Notes under the pieces: model-generated
Databases searched by the model: none
The model's input: the letters and a program-made list of their open reading frames with translations, nothing else
Told to the model about the DNA's origin: nothing
NCBI RefSeq assembly: GCF_003049685.1
Contig: NZ_PYSY02000001.1
Coordinates: 620,001 to 684,000, forward strand
Length of the DNA stretch: 64,000 nucleotides
Direction of reading: 5' to 3'
From: Brucella pituitosa
Lineage (GTDB): Bacteria > Pseudomonadota > Alphaproteobacteria > Rhizobiales > Rhizobiaceae
Program-made: the position numbers and the translations under genes
Part shown: in pieces, positions 1 through 8,703 of the stretch
Position numbering within the stretch: the first letter of the stretch is position 1
Layout of the letters: every line of letters starts with the position of its first letter

Positions 1-1
1 G

Positions 2-571
2 GTTTCGGAAATGGCCTATGAATTTGTAGCGTCGAGCCTGAGAGATTCGGCCGGGTCGAAGGGCATGAAGTTCTTCCCCTTCGTTTTCTCGCTGTTCATG
101 TTCATTCTGGTCGCAAACTTTATCGGTTTGTTCCCGTATTTCTATACGATTACCAGCCAGATCATCGTTACATTTGCACTGTCGCTGCTCGTCATCGGCA
201 CTGTAATTATCTACGGTTTCTACAAACATGGCATTGGCTTCCTCAAGCTGTTCGTGCCAAGCGGTGTTCCGGGCATCATCATCCCACTGGTTGTTGCCAT
301 TGAAATCATTTCGTTCCTCTCGCGACCTATCAGCCTTTCTGTTCGTCTTTTCGCGAACATGCTGGCAGGCCACATCACGCTCAAGGTTTTCGCAGGCTTC
401 GTTGTCTCGCTGAGCTCACTTGGTGCACTTGGTGTTGGTGGAGCGATCCTGCCTCTTATCATGACGGTCGCGATCACCGCGCTTGAGTTCCTGGTTGCAT
501 TCCTCCAGGCCTACGTCTTCACCGTCCTTACCTGCATGTACATCAACGACGCAGTACATCCGGGTCACTAA
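2..571 (+). CDS. atpB: F0F1 ATP synthase subunit a (partial, 5' end outside window)
   Basis: Subunit a forms the two proton half-channels of the membrane Fo sector and faces the c-ring. The open frame is already running at the left edge (codons before the first visible ATG at 11 are in frame), so the gene starts upstream; about 189 of the usual roughly 250 residues are visible. Several hydrophobic helices are present, and the segment [12 protein letters not shown] carries the essential channel arginine of the family. It is followed by atpE, atpF' and atpF, the normal Fo operon order of alphaproteobacteria, where F1 genes lie elsewhere. A palindromic repeat begins on the base after the stop codon. 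Confidence 0.97.
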   Translation, partial: VSEMAYEFVASSLRDSAGSKGMKFFPFVFSLFMFILVANFIGLFPYFYTITSQIIVTFALSLLVIGTVIIYGFYKHGIGFLKLFVPSGVPGIIIPLVVAIEIISFLSRPISLSVRLFANMLAGHITLKVFAGFVVSLSSLGALGVGGAILPLIMTVAITALEFLVAFLQAYVFTVLTCMYINDAVHPGH

Positions 572-673
572 AGCATGTTGCGGAAAAGTGGTTTACCGGT
601 TTTCCGACAACAACATGCGTTATGAAAACATTTAAAGCGCTTCGCATCGATACAATTAAAGTGATGCGCTTTG
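572..673. repeat. Two-hairpin intergenic repeat, copy 1 (inside the atp operon)
   Basis: The first module pairs GCATGTTG with CAACATGC around an inner AAAGTGG/CCGGTTTT-type core. The second pairs AAAGCGC-type arms around 635-673. The family resembles the mosaic intergenic repeats described in rhizobia. It begins directly after the atpB stop and lies between atpB and atpE. Confidence 0.7.
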
Positions 674-743
674 AGGTTCTAGCCGGCGGGTTTCCGCCAG
701 AACAGAAATCCGCACTAATTTGCAATCCAGAAGGAGCTTTAAC

Positions 744-971
744 ATGGAAGCGGAAGCAGCAAAGTACATCGGCGCCGGTCTCGCCTGTTTCGGTATGGCC
801 GGTACGGCTCTCGGCCTCGGCAACATTTTCGGTAGCTATCTCTCGGGCGCTCTGCGTAACCCATCCGCTGCTGACAGCCAGTTCGGCCGTCTGGTATTCG
901 GTTTCGCTGTGACGGAAGCTCTGGGCATCTTCTCGCTGCTCATCGCGCTTCTGCTCCTCTTCGCTGTTTAA
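744..971 (+). CDS. atpE: F0F1 ATP synthase subunit c
   Basis: Subunit c is the proteolipid that forms the proton-driven rotor ring. The 75-residue length is standard. Two transmembrane helices flank the polar loop RNP (residues 38-40), and the proton-carrying carboxylate is Glu58 in [10 protein letters not shown]. The start at 744 is chosen because AAGGAG lies about 8 bases upstream; an in-frame ATG at 720 would add eight residues not found in this family. It sits between atpB and atpF', and is separated from atpB by a 170-base spacer that contains repeat copy 1. Confidence 0.98.
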   Translation: MEAEAAKYIGAGLACFGMAGTALGLGNIFGSYLSGALRNPSAADSQFGRLVFGFAVTEALGIFSLLIALLLLFAV

Positions 972-1120
972 TAAACAGTCGCAAGAAACTGGCCTGCCGC
1001 GATCTGTATCTTGAAATGCAGCGCGGCTGGCCTTTGCATATGACGTCTAAGTGAGCATGTTTCTATAAATCCGGGACTTCTTTCCGGAAAAGAGCATGCT
1101 GGATTGAAGGGGAAATCTGG

Positions 1121-1738
1121 ATGTTCGTGTCCACGGCGTTTGCCCAAACCGCCACCGAATCGCAACCGGCACCAGCTGCTGGTGAGCACGGCGCAGCCGA
1201 TGCTGTGCACACCGAAACCGGGGTCGCGCACGATGCCGGACACGGCAGCGGCGTATTCCCGCCGTTTGATTCCACCCATTACGCATCGCAGCTTCTGTGG
1301 CTGGCGATCACTTTCGGTCTTTTCTATCTGTTCCTGTCGCGCGTGGTTCTTCCGCGTATCGGCGGCGTGATCGAAAACCGTCGTGACCGTATCGCACAGG
1401 ATCTCGAGCAGGCTGCCCGCCTTAAGCAAGATGCGGACAACGCCATTGCTGCTTACGAGCAGGAACTGACTGCTGCGCGCACCAAGGCTGCTTCGATTGC
1501 TGAAGCTGCTCACGAAAAAGGCAAGGGCGAAGCGGAGGCCGAACGTGCCACTGCGGAAGCTGCTCTCGAGAGCAAGCTTGCTGAAGCGGAAGAACGTATC
1601 GCCGCAATCAAGGCCAAGGCCATGAGCGATGTCGGCACTATCGCCGAAGAAACCACGTCTGCGATTGTTGAACAGCTTCTGGGAACCAAGGCCGATAAGG
1701 CTGACGTGACCGCAGCAGTCAAAACCGCAAACGCCTGA
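1121..1738 (+). CDS. atpF': F0F1 ATP synthase subunit b' (second stator subunit)
   Basis: Subunit b' is one of two different b-type subunits that form the peripheral stalk in alphaproteobacteria and photosynthetic bacteria. The protein has 205 residues. An unusual His/Ala-rich N-terminal segment beginning [10 protein letters not shown] precedes one transmembrane helix at about 57-78. The rest is a long charged, alanine-rich coiled coil. AGGGGAAA upstream of the ATG supports the start. The gene ends 10 bases before atpF, so the two stalk subunits are co-translated neighbours. The first ten residues look like a short signal peptide, which is known for this family but not proof of cleavage. Confidence 0.95.
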   Translation: MFVSTAFAQTATESQPAPAAGEHGAADAVHTETGVAHDAGHGSGVFPPFDSTHYASQLLWLAITFGLFYLFLSRVVLPRIGGVIENRRDRIAQDLEQAARLKQDADNAIAAYEQELTAARTKAASIAEAAHEKGKGEAEAERATAEAALESKLAEAEERIAAIKAKAMSDVGTIAEETTSAIVEQLLGTKADKADVTAAVKTANA

Positions 1739-1748
1739 GGAGACGAAA

Positions 1749-2228
1749 ATGGATTCAACATTTTGGGCATTTATTGCTCTTCTTCTCTTCATTGCACTGA
1801 TTGTTTACCTGAAGGTTCCGGGCATGATCGGTCGCTCGCTCGATGAGCGCGCCGAAAACATCAAGAAGGAACTCGAAGAAGCCCGCACCCTGCGCGAAGA
1901 AGCCCAGCAGCTTCTTGCTGAATATCATCGCAAGCGCAAGGAAGCGGAAAAAGAAGCTGGCGACATTGTCGCTGCGGCAGAGCGCGAAGCAAAGGCTCTT
2001 CTTGAAGATGCCAAGCGTGCGACCGAAGAATATGTTGTTCGTCGCAACAAGCTTGCTGAGCAGAAGATTGCAACCGCTGAAACCGATGCAATCAATGCAG
2101 TCCGTGCTTCGGCTGTTGATCTGGCTGTCGCCGCTGCTGGCAAGATCGTTGCTGACAAGGTTGACGCCAAGGTTGCAGGCACCCTGTTCAAGGATGCGCT
2201 CGGTCAGGTTAAGACCAATCTGAACTAA
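1749..2228 (+). CDS. atpF: F0F1 ATP synthase subunit b
   Basis: This is the second peripheral-stalk subunit, linking the Fo membrane part to F1. The 159 residues comprise a single N-terminal transmembrane helix (about 4-22) followed by a continuous heptad-like charged coiled coil, which is the normal b-subunit architecture. AGGAGAC lies immediately upstream of the ATG. It is the last gene of this operon: a strong GC hairpin with a T-run follows 25 bases after the stop. Confidence 0.97.
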   Translation: MDSTFWAFIALLLFIALIVYLKVPGMIGRSLDERAENIKKELEEARTLREEAQQLLAEYHRKRKEAEKEAGDIVAAAEREAKALLEDAKRATEEYVVRRNKLAEQKIATAETDAINAVRASAVDLAVAAAGKIVADKVDAKVAGTLFKDALGQVKTNLN

Positions 2229-2253
2229 CTGCAGTAGTCATTGAATTTTGAAA

Positions 2254-2284
2254 ACGCCGCCTCAAAAGGGCGGCGTTTTTTGTT
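2254..2284 (+). terminator. Rho-independent terminator of the Fo operon
   Basis: The perfect stem ACGCCGCC/GGCGGCGT with a short A-rich loop is followed by a T-run. It lies just after atpF and before the convergent EamA gene. Confidence 0.92.
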
Positions 2285-2311
2285 TATGGTATTTGGGGAG
2301 CCTACCAAATT

Positions 2312-3205
2312 TCAGGGTTCCTGTTTCGGTGGCAGCGTCATCGCGATGACACCTATGATGACGAAAGCCAGACCCAGCCACGCAGTTGATGTCGGCCTCT
2401 CTCCGAGAAAGATCGCACCGATACCGACACCAATGGGAACGCGGAGGTAGGCTTGCGCTGTGGTGCCAACAGACCCCAATGTGTGGATGAGCCGAAAATA
2501 GATTGTGAAAGCAGCCGCCGTTGAAAACACCGCAAGGCCGAGCAATGCGAATACTGAGTTAGCGCTGGGTGTCAGAGTCCATGGTTGGTCGATGATGAGG
2601 CTCAATGGGATCAGAATAATCGCGCCACTGATGAGAGAGCCTGCGGCTGGCAGCATCGGATCAAGGCTTTTGAAATTCCGGCCAAAGATTGCGGCGCCTG
2701 CGTAGCAGATGGTGGCAGCGATAATTGCCAGCTGCGCCCATAATTCATTGCCCAACCCGGTAAGCGCCTGCACACCGATAATGAGGCAGGTGCCCGCAAG
2801 GCCTGCTGCAACGCCGAATAGTCTGCGGCTGGTTACAGCTTCGTGGCGTGTGATCAGAAGCGTGATGAGAAATGTAAAGATCGGTGTTGTTGAGTTGAGG
2901 ATTGCAGCAAGGCCTGCTTCCGTCGTCTGTTCCGCCCATGCAATCGCGGTGAATGGTACGACGCTGTTCAGGCAGGCCTGAAACAGAAAGCGTTTCCAGG
3001 TCAGCGCGTCGGTTGGCAGCCTCAGACCGCGCAGCCTGATTATGACAATTAATATCAATCCTGCGATCAAGGTTCTGGCTGCGATGAGGGTAATAGGTGG
3101 GATCGTAGCCACGCCGACTTTAATCAAGCTGTAGGATGCGCCCCAAAGAGCGGCCAGTAACAACAGCAATCCTAGTTCGACGACGATATTGGTTTTGTGG
3201 CTCAT
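2312..3205 (-). CDS. EamA/DMT-family transporter (10 membrane helices)
   Basis: This is an inner-membrane permease of the drug/metabolite transporter superfamily; the substrate cannot be read from sequence. The 297 residues show two repeated EamA units with about ten hydrophobic helices, the first being LLLLLAALWGASYSLIKVG, and end in a short basic tail. I place the start at 3205 because AGGAAAAG lies directly upstream. In-frame ATGs at 3217 and 3262 would give longer N-termini without better ribosome sites. It is convergent with atpF and separated from it by the operon terminator. Confidence 0.9.
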   Translation of the reverse strand: MSHKTNIVVELGLLLLLAALWGASYSLIKVGVATIPPITLIAARTLIAGLILIVIIRLRGLRLPTDALTWKRFLFQACLNSVVPFTAIAWAEQTTEAGLAAILNSTTPIFTFLITLLITRHEAVTSRRLFGVAAGLAGTCLIIGVQALTGLGNELWAQLAIIAATICYAGAAIFGRNFKSLDPMLPAAGSLISGAIILIPLSLIIDQPWTLTPSANSVFALLGLAVFSTAAAFTIYFRLIHTLGSVGTTAQAYLRVPIGVGIGAIFLGERPTSTAWLGLAFVIIGVIAMTLPPKQEP

Positions 3206-3283
3206 CTTTTCCTGCATGTTTAAGCGGTTGTACTGCTCTCTAGCAGTCCGCTGCACGCACATGCTTCGGTTCAGACCGAAGTG

Positions 3284-3946
3284 TTAGCAGGAAAAGCGCC
3301 CTTTGATCGGTGCGAATGTGTAGCGATGAATGCCGGGTACAGGGCCGTCTGTCTCAATGGCAGTACGATGCTTGACGGTTCCATAACCCGCATGAACTTC
3401 CAGTCCGTAGGGAGGATGGGCATTGCCTGCCCGGACCATCATGCGATCACGCGTGACCTTAGCCACGATGGAGGCGGCAGCGATGGAAATTGAGCGCTGA
3501 TCGCCTTTCACCAAAGCAGAGCCGGGGCAGGTCAAGCCGGGCGGTACATCGCGTCCATCGATTAACGCATGGCAAGGTTTGAGGGTAAGCCCCATAAATG
3601 AGCGACGCATGGCCTCAAGCGCGGCCTTGCGAATGTCGCTGGCGTCAATGCTGCGCGCACTTAAGCTCGCGACTGAGACGGTCAATGCCTTGGCAAGAAT
3701 GATTTCGTAGAGGGCGTCGCGTTTGGCAGCCTTAAGCCGCTTGGAGTCATCCAGTCCTTCAGGCAAATCATTGGGATCAAGCACCACAGCCGCCGCCACC
3801 ACAGGACCGGCCAAAGGCCCACGACCTGCTTCGTCGATGCCTGCAATATGAAGAAGTCCGCGCGCCAGATGTTTCTTCTCTTCCGAGAAGTCCGGTGCGA
3901 GCGGGATGTCAAAAAGGAGCGGAGAATCAGAAGACAAGCGTTTCAT
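3284..3946 (-). CDS. rnhB: Ribonuclease HII
   Basis: RNase HII cleaves RNA in RNA-DNA hybrids and at single ribonucleotides in DNA. The 220-residue protein carries the family signature [15 protein letters not shown] (Asp38, Glu39), the downstream LDDSKRL segment and the acidic HALIDGRD motif that complete the metal-binding active site. A roughly 30-residue N-terminal extension precedes the core. The radical SAM gene lies 165 bases upstream on the same strand, probably in the same transcript. Confidence 0.96.
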   Translation of the reverse strand: MKRLSSDSPLLFDIPLAPDFSEEKKHLARGLLHIAGIDEAGRGPLAGPVVAAAVVLDPNDLPEGLDDSKRLKAAKRDALYEIILAKALTVSVASLSARSIDASDIRKAALEAMRRSFMGLTLKPCHALIDGRDVPPGLTCPGSALVKGDQRSISIAAASIVAKVTRDRMMVRAGNAHPPYGLEVHAGYGTVKHRTAIETDGPVPGIHRYTFAPIKGRFSC

Positions 3947-4111
3947 TTGGCGGCAATGCTCGCATTGCTTCTGGTTCTCCGCAAGGTCCCTGCCGAGGAA
4001 GGTGGCGTAAAAGCAGGGACCTTCCGTCTGAAATGGACATCAGACGGGGATTGAATACGCAACGCGTAACTCATGCAAACTGCTCGCGTTCGAGACGGTG
4101 AGCGCGCAAAC

Positions 4112-5266
4112 TTAAAAAAGCGAAAGCTGCTTGCCACCCTTTTCGACCGGCTCAAACAGATCTGTCCGAAGATGAAGCCGTCTGGAATTGAAGCCGAGCT
4201 TGCGTGCGGCAATCTCAAAGCGGCGACCGATCTGCCAGGCATAAGGCCCAGTTCCACGCATGCGCTTGCCCCATTCGGCATCATAATCCTTGCCATCACG
4301 CATGGAACGCACAAGCGACATGACATGGCGATAACGATCGGGGTAGTTGCGCAAGAGCCAGTCTTTGAACAAAGGCGCTACTTCCAACGGCAGACGCAAG
4401 AGGACGTAGCCTGCTTCGCGTGCGCCTTGCGCATAGGCGGCATCCAGAATGCGCTCAATTTCATGATCGTTGATGCCGGGAATGATCGGCCCCATCATCA
4501 CATTGGTCGGAATGCCAGCATCAGTGAGCTTACGAATAGCCTGCAAGCGCAGGGTCGGCGTCGATGCGCGTGGCTCCATCGTGCGGGCAAGATTGGCGTC
4601 AAGCGTGGTGACTGAAAGCGCGACCTTTGCAAGGCCCTTTTCTGCCATGCGGCTCAATATATCTATATCGCGCACCACCAGTGCCGACTTGGTCACGATG
4701 CCTACCGGATGGTTGGCAGCTTCCAGTACTTCGAGAACCTCGCGCATGACGCGCCATTTTCTCTCTATAGGCTGATAAGGGTCGGTATTGGTGCCAATGG
4801 CTATGGTCTTTGGCTGATAACCGGGCTTTGCCAGTTCCCGTTCAAGCAAGCGTGGCGCATCGGGCTTGGCGAATAGCCGGGCTTCGAAATCAAGGCCCGC
4901 CGAGAGCCCCATATAGCTATGCGTTGGCCGCGCAAAGCAATAGATGCAGCCATGCTCACAACCGCGATAGGGATTGATGGACCGATCAAAGCTGATGTCA
5001 GGTGAATCATTGCGTGTGATGATGGTACGCGGCTTTTCAACCTGAACATCTGTCTTGAAGGGTGGAAGGTCTTCAAGCGTCTCCCATCCATCGTCAAATT
5101 CATGTCGTGTGGTGGGTTCAAATCGCCCTGTGGGATTGATGCCAGCGCCGCGCCCGCGACGACGTGAATGGTCAATGCGCAGGCCTGCCTCGCTCACGAG
5201 CGCATTGGCGTGTTCCGCGCGCCCTGTTCCGAATGCTGCTTTATCTGCCTGCTGGATGATTTCCAT
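4112..5266 (-). CDS. PA0069-type radical SAM protein
   Basis: This is a radical S-adenosylmethionine enzyme of unknown reaction. The cluster-binding motif CEHGCIYC (Cys103, Cys107, Cys110) is followed by FARPTHSYMGLSAGLDFE, a signature of the PA0069/SplB-like group of uncharacterised DNA- or RNA-associated radical SAM proteins. The 384-residue length suits the family. An arginine/glycine-rich stretch (SRRRGRGAG, about 34-42) lies near the N-terminus. It lies upstream of rnhB on the same strand. The family is confidently recognised; its substrate is not known to me. Confidence 0.9.
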   Translation of the reverse strand: MEIIQQADKAAFGTGRAEHANALVSEAGLRIDHSRRRGRGAGINPTGRFEPTTRHEFDDGWETLEDLPPFKTDVQVEKPRTIITRNDSPDISFDRSINPYRGCEHGCIYCFARPTHSYMGLSAGLDFEARLFAKPDAPRLLERELAKPGYQPKTIAIGTNTDPYQPIERKWRVMREVLEVLEAANHPVGIVTKSALVVRDIDILSRMAEKGLAKVALSVTTLDANLARTMEPRASTPTLRLQAIRKLTDAGIPTNVMMGPIIPGINDHEIERILDAAYAQGAREAGYVLLRLPLEVAPLFKDWLLRNYPDRYRHVMSLVRSMRDGKDYDAEWGKRMRGTGPYAWQIGRRFEIAARKLGFNSRRLHLRTDLFEPVEKGGKQLSLF

Positions 5267-5374
5267 AACCGACTCTCTTGTTGATGAATCTATTCCTATC
5301 GCAAAGAAAGGAACAAAGCAAGAACATACAGGAAGACAGCTTTTCGATCACGAGGTCTTGATATAGAATGGATC

Positions 5375-5893
5375 ATGCTTTCCGTTCTTATCGTCACTCT
5401 AAATTCTGAAAAGCTTTTGGCGAACACGTTGTCGGCATTGGTGCCAGCAGTGGTCGAAGGGCTTTTGCGTCGCGTTGTTGTGGTCGATCAAGGCTCGACC
5501 GATGAGACAAGGCTGGTGGCAGAAGGAGCAGGCTGTGCTCTTTATAACGAGGATGAGCTGACCGAGGCGCTTGATGCGTTACGAACGGAGTGGCTGTTGA
5601 TTTTGCAACCCGGGGCAATATTGGCAGACGGCTGGGAAGAAGCTGTGCGTCGCCACATGGGAGAAAGTTGGGGTCCGGCCAGGTTTACTTTGCAGCAAGA
5701 GGCGCGTTTGGGATTGCTGGGCAAACTCTTTGCACGCAAGCCATCTTTGGACTCTGGTTTGCTCGTGAGGCTTGAAGCGCTTGGCTCGTTGCCATCGAAT
5801 GGGCTTGAGCTGGAAGGCTTACCGCGCCAGTTGAAGCCTGTTCGGTTGCCGCAAATCATTATACCCCCACAAACAACAAAAGGCGGAGCCTGA
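5375..5893 (+). CDS. Glycosyltransferase family 2-like protein
   Basis: This is a short (172 residues) GT-A fold protein. It opens with the nucleotide-sugar-binding strand MLSVLIVTLNSEKLL and continues with VVVVDQGSTDET, which matches the second GT2 strand and helix. It is shorter than most GT2 enzymes and lacks a clear DxD after the WLLILQPGAIL strand, so activity is uncertain. The stop codon lies inside the stem of a terminator hairpin. The gene is divergent from the radical SAM gene, with about 108 bases between starts. Confidence 0.78.
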   Translation: MLSVLIVTLNSEKLLANTLSALVPAVVEGLLRRVVVVDQGSTDETRLVAEGAGCALYNEDELTEALDALRTEWLLILQPGAILADGWEEAVRRHMGESWGPARFTLQQEARLGLLGKLFARKPSLDSGLLVRLEALGSLPSNGLELEGLPRQLKPVRLPQIIIPPQTTKGGA

Positions 5894-5910
5894 AGAGACT
5901 TCGCCTTTTT
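5879..5910 (+). terminator. Rho-independent terminator
   Basis: The stem AAAGGCGGAG pairs with CTTCGCCTTT and a T-run follows. The hairpin overlaps the stop codon of the glycosyltransferase-like gene, and could also serve the opposite strand weakly. Confidence 0.75.
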
Positions 5911-5934
5911 GTATTGGACCTGCTTCCGCCGATA

Positions 5935-6162
5935 TTAGTTCTGGAAGCTCGAAGGCGATGCATCACCGAAGCGATGAGCCGAACCATCCTGGAACGACGA
6001 CTGGCCGATGGAAGCGGTTGCAGTGTTATCAACCTGCTGGGTTGCAACTGGCGTGCGATCATTTGCATAAAGATCGGCAGGTTCACCAACATGTGGATTT
6101 TCAGCGAGTGCTGCACCGGCGCTAAGGGCAACGGCTACGGCAGCAAGAGCAAACTTTTTCAT
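5935..6162 (-). CDS. Small secreted DUF680-type protein
   Basis: This 75-residue protein has a clear Sec signal peptide (MKKFALAAVAVALSAGAALA, likely cleaved before ENPHVG), so it is probably periplasmic. The mature part is short, polar and rich in Ser, Asp and Gln. DUF680 proteins of this form are common in rhizobia and their function is unknown. AAGGAGA lies 7 bases before the ATG. It stands alone, convergent with the glycosyltransferase-like gene. Confidence 0.82.
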   Translation of the reverse strand: MKKFALAAVAVALSAGAALAENPHVGEPADLYANDRTPVATQQVDNTATASIGQSSFQDGSAHRFGDASPSSFQN

Positions 6163-6385
6163 TTTCTATCTCCTTGGTTTGTGTGAAGCGACGGTGTGTT
6201 CGTCGTTTCGATGAGCAAGAGATAGGCCTTTCCATCGGCAGCGCCTAGACAGCATATGGTTCACAGAATGTATCGCAAAGTGTGAACAATAAAGCCTTGA
6301 AGCGGGCTTAATGCCCAATATGACACGATTTATTCAAGTATATGTGAACAGTATGAGGCCGAAAAATGGCTATCTGACGCTGGAA
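6163..6385. other. Intergenic region without a recognisable gene
   Basis: It holds the upstream region of the DUF680 gene and the downstream region of ispE. I see no hairpin with a T-run and no convincing reading frame. Confidence 0.5.
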
Positions 6386-7291
6386 TTACGATGCCGTTGT
6401 TTGGGTGGAAACCACAAACCAGTCAGGCTTTTGCGCCTGAATTTTGGAAGCCGCATCGTCTGCACTTTGCCGGTCTTTGAAGATGGCAAAGCACGTCGCA
6501 CCCGAGCCCGACATCTGCGCAAAAAGTGCGCCCTGCATACGCAATAGATCGAGCTTATTCTCGATTTGTGGAGCAAGCGTCAGGGCTGCTGGCAGGAGAT
6601 CGTTGCGGGTTGAGCCGAGATAGGCGCAGATTGTTTCTATGCCGCTTTCTGAAGGCGACGGGAGGGAAGGGTTGTCGCGCTTTGTCAATGCCCTGAAGAC
6701 ATCGGGCGTGGCAACGGCCGTGCCATCATTAACAAGCAGCAAGGGAAGAGGGGGTATTTGCGCGACCGTAGTCAGGTGTTCACCAATGCCGCGCGCAACG
6801 AGTGGAGTGCCAACAGCCGCGCCATGCAAACACATAGGAAGGTCAGCACCGAGCTTGAGGCCAAGTTCCGTCAGTGTGTCTAAGTCGAGACCAAGCTGCC
6901 AGATTTCATTGAGCGCAAGAAGTGTTGCTGCTGCGTCGCTTGAGCCGCCGCCGATGCCAGAAGCTACTGGCAGGTTCTTTTCAAGATGAATTGCAACGGG
7001 CGTGAGATCGCGACCTGCATATTGCTTTAAAACATCGCGGGCCCTGATGGCCAGATTGCCGCTATCAAGCGGTATGCCCTGAGCAAAGCGCCCATCGATG
7101 CTGAAACTGTCATGATGCGCTTCTTCAACGCTTATGCGGTCGCCATAATCGGCGAACACCACCAGCATGTCGAGCAGATGATAACCGTCATCTCGGCGCC
7201 CTGTTACATGCAGCGCGAGATTAATCTTGGCCGGTGCCACACGATGAACAGGATGACGAACCAGAGCGGCGGCCTCAGTAAAACGATGCAT
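6386..7291 (-). CDS. ispE: 4-diphosphocytidyl-2-C-methyl-D-erythritol kinase
   Basis: IspE phosphorylates CDP-methylerythritol in the MEP isoprenoid pathway, whose first enzyme (dxs) is also in this window. It is a GHMP kinase: substrate strand [20 protein letters not shown] (Lys22), glycine-rich ATP loop [15 protein letters not shown] (about 109-121) and the catalytic Asp near 150 in LGADLPM. The length of 301 is slightly long at the N-terminus, and the start lacks a strong ribosome site; a GTG about 17 codons later is an alternative. Confidence 0.95.
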   Translation of the reverse strand: MHRFTEAAALVRHPVHRVAPAKINLALHVTGRRDDGYHLLDMLVVFADYGDRISVEEAHHDSFSIDGRFAQGIPLDSGNLAIRARDVLKQYAGRDLTPVAIHLEKNLPVASGIGGGSSDAAATLLALNEIWQLGLDLDTLTELGLKLGADLPMCLHGAAVGTPLVARGIGEHLTTVAQIPPLPLLLVNDGTAVATPDVFRALTKRDNPSLPSPSESGIETICAYLGSTRNDLLPAALTLAPQIENKLDLLRMQGALFAQMSGSGATCFAIFKDRQSADDAASKIQAQKPDWFVVSTQTTAS

Positions 7292-7308
7292 TCAGAAAAA
7301 GCAGGATT

Positions 7309-7411
7309 AAAGCATTTCCAGCAAAAGTGCGTAGCGGTTTTGCGATGGATAATGCGCCAAAACAAATAGATAGAGCGGTTCCAATGATTCAGTCTTAACT
7401 GGAACGGCTCT
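7309..7411. repeat. Two-hairpin intergenic repeat, copy 2
   Basis: It has the AGCATTTCCAGCAAAAGTG and GCGGTTTTGCG cores, then a second hairpin with arms AGAGCGGTTCCA/TGGAACGGCTCT. Its last bases overlap the stop codon of the small minus-strand gene at 7410. Confidence 0.8.
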
Positions 7412-7595
7412 AATCTTTTTTGACGTAATATTCGCCGGTCTTAGGATCCTGAACGAGCGTGCCATGAGCGCGGTTCTGCGCTTCTTTTTCTGCCCGGCGC
7501 ACGCGCTGGGTAACGCGTACCGCTTCGCGTTTGAAGGAACGGTAGCCGTACCAGGCGGCAGCGATGATCAACAGCAGAAAAATAAGCTGGGGCAT
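7410..7595 (-). CDS. Small conserved membrane protein (61 aa)
   Basis: The N-terminus (about residues 3-15) forms one transmembrane helix. A basic Arg/Lys-rich helix follows, then a conserved-looking tail LVQDPKTGEYYVKKD. The D-P-x-T/C-G-x-Y-Y/V pattern resembles small single-zinc-ribbon-like tails in other alphaproteobacterial small proteins, but no metal ligands are visible. Function is unknown. The stop codon is formed by the edge of repeat copy 2. Confidence 0.75.
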   Translation of the reverse strand: MPQLIFLLLIIAAAWYGYRSFKREAVRVTQRVRRAEKEAQNRAHGTLVQDPKTGEYYVKKD

Positions 7596-7725
7596 GGCCT
7601 CTAGTCCTCAGGCTTGCACAAGATCCCGAAATTGCCATCTCGGGACCACGCAGGGAAAAGTCTTGGCGAATAGCATAACACTGATCCACCCAATTATGCA
7701 TCATATCATGGTGAAACGATGGAAT

Positions 7726-8631
7726 TCAAAGCCCATATCGTGCCCAGAGCGCTTTTTCTTCGGCAACCGACAGTAAACCCTCACCAAGACTGGCGGCAAT
7801 GCTGGTCGGGTCAAGTCCCAGACCGAGGCTCATCTCGACGCCCGGTGCCTTGCGTCCAAGCAACCCGCGCTTTGGCTCTATGAGTTTGAGCTTCACCTTG
7901 TCCCCATAGGTTTTGCGCAAAAAGCTGCGCATATCACCAATCCCGTCAATAAGACCAATTTCCCTGGCCTTTATGCCGGTCCAGAACATACCGGTGAAAA
8001 GATCGGGGTCATCTGCGAGCTTGCTCCCGCGACGTTCCTTGACCATGTCAATAAAAGTCTCATGGATTTCAAGCTGAAGCTTTTTCAAGCGATCAATATC
8101 TGCCTTTTTCTCCGGCTGAAATGGGTCGAGCACGGCTTTATTCTGTCCGGCGGTATAAACGCGACGCTCAACACCGATCTTTTTGAGCAGTTCCGGGAAG
8201 CCGAAGGATGCCGAAACAACGCCGATGGAGCCGACAATCGAAGAGGGGTCTGCAATGATTTCGTCGCCTGCAAGCGCGATCATATAACCGCCTGATGCGG
8301 CGGCATCCTCGACGAAAATGAAGACACGTTTCTGATGTTCATCGGCTAAATCGCGGATGCGTCGATAAATCAGACGCGACTGAACCGGAGAGCCTCCGGG
8401 TGAGTTGACAGAAATCGCAACCGCCGGTGTTTCCTTGTCGGTGAACGCCTTTTCCAGAACGCCTGCTGCGGTGGCAAGCGAGAGTGCCGGCCGGAAAGAC
8501 GAGCCGCCAGTCATGATGGCGCCATGCAGGCGCACAACGGGGATCTCAATTTCTTTTTTGCGAAAACGACGCGGAATGAAACGGGTCAATATTCCGGGCA
8601 AATCAAACTCCAGTTGAAAAAGCTTCTTCAT
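7726..8631 (-). CDS. S49-family serine protease (SppA/SohB type)
   Basis: This family consists of membrane-associated serine/lysine-dyad peptidases that degrade signal peptides and misfolded membrane fragments. The protein has 301 residues. The nucleophile is Ser113 in the motif AAASGGYMIAL, and the general-base lysine is Lys165 in AGQNKAVLDPF. VNSPGGSP (about 75-82) forms the oxyanion region. There is no obvious long transmembrane anchor, which makes it a short single-domain SohB-like form. I would not assign it to sppA or sohB specifically. Confidence 0.92.
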   Translation of the reverse strand: MKKLFQLEFDLPGILTRFIPRRFRKKEIEIPVVRLHGAIMTGGSSFRPALSLATAAGVLEKAFTDKETPAVAISVNSPGGSPVQSRLIYRRIRDLADEHQKRVFIFVEDAAASGGYMIALAGDEIIADPSSIVGSIGVVSASFGFPELLKKIGVERRVYTAGQNKAVLDPFQPEKKADIDRLKKLQLEIHETFIDMVKERRGSKLADDPDLFTGMFWTGIKAREIGLIDGIGDMRSFLRKTYGDKVKLKLIEPKRGLLGRKAPGVEMSLGLGLDPTSIAASLGEGLLSVAEEKALWARYGL

Positions 8632-8667
8632 TCAAATGTAGAAATCAATCTTGGAAATACAAAGAGA

Positions 8668-8694
8668 AATGCCCGGAAAAGTGTTCCGGGCATT
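8668..8694. terminator. Perfect 11-bp hairpin between nhaA and the S49 protease gene
   Basis: The stem AATGCCCGGAA/TTCCGGGCATT encloses a 5-base loop. It follows nhaA on the minus strand but has no clear T-run, so it may be a weak terminator or an mRNA-stabilising hairpin. Confidence 0.6.
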
Positions 8695-8703
8695 CATCGC
8701 GTA

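Noticed and set aside
968..1792. 274-residue minus-strand frame opposite atpF'
   Set aside because: It is the shadow of atpF'/atpE coding sequence, with no homology or ribosome site.
3943..4326. 127-residue minus frame over the rnhB leader
   Set aside because: It overlaps the radical SAM gene in another frame and has no recognisable domain.
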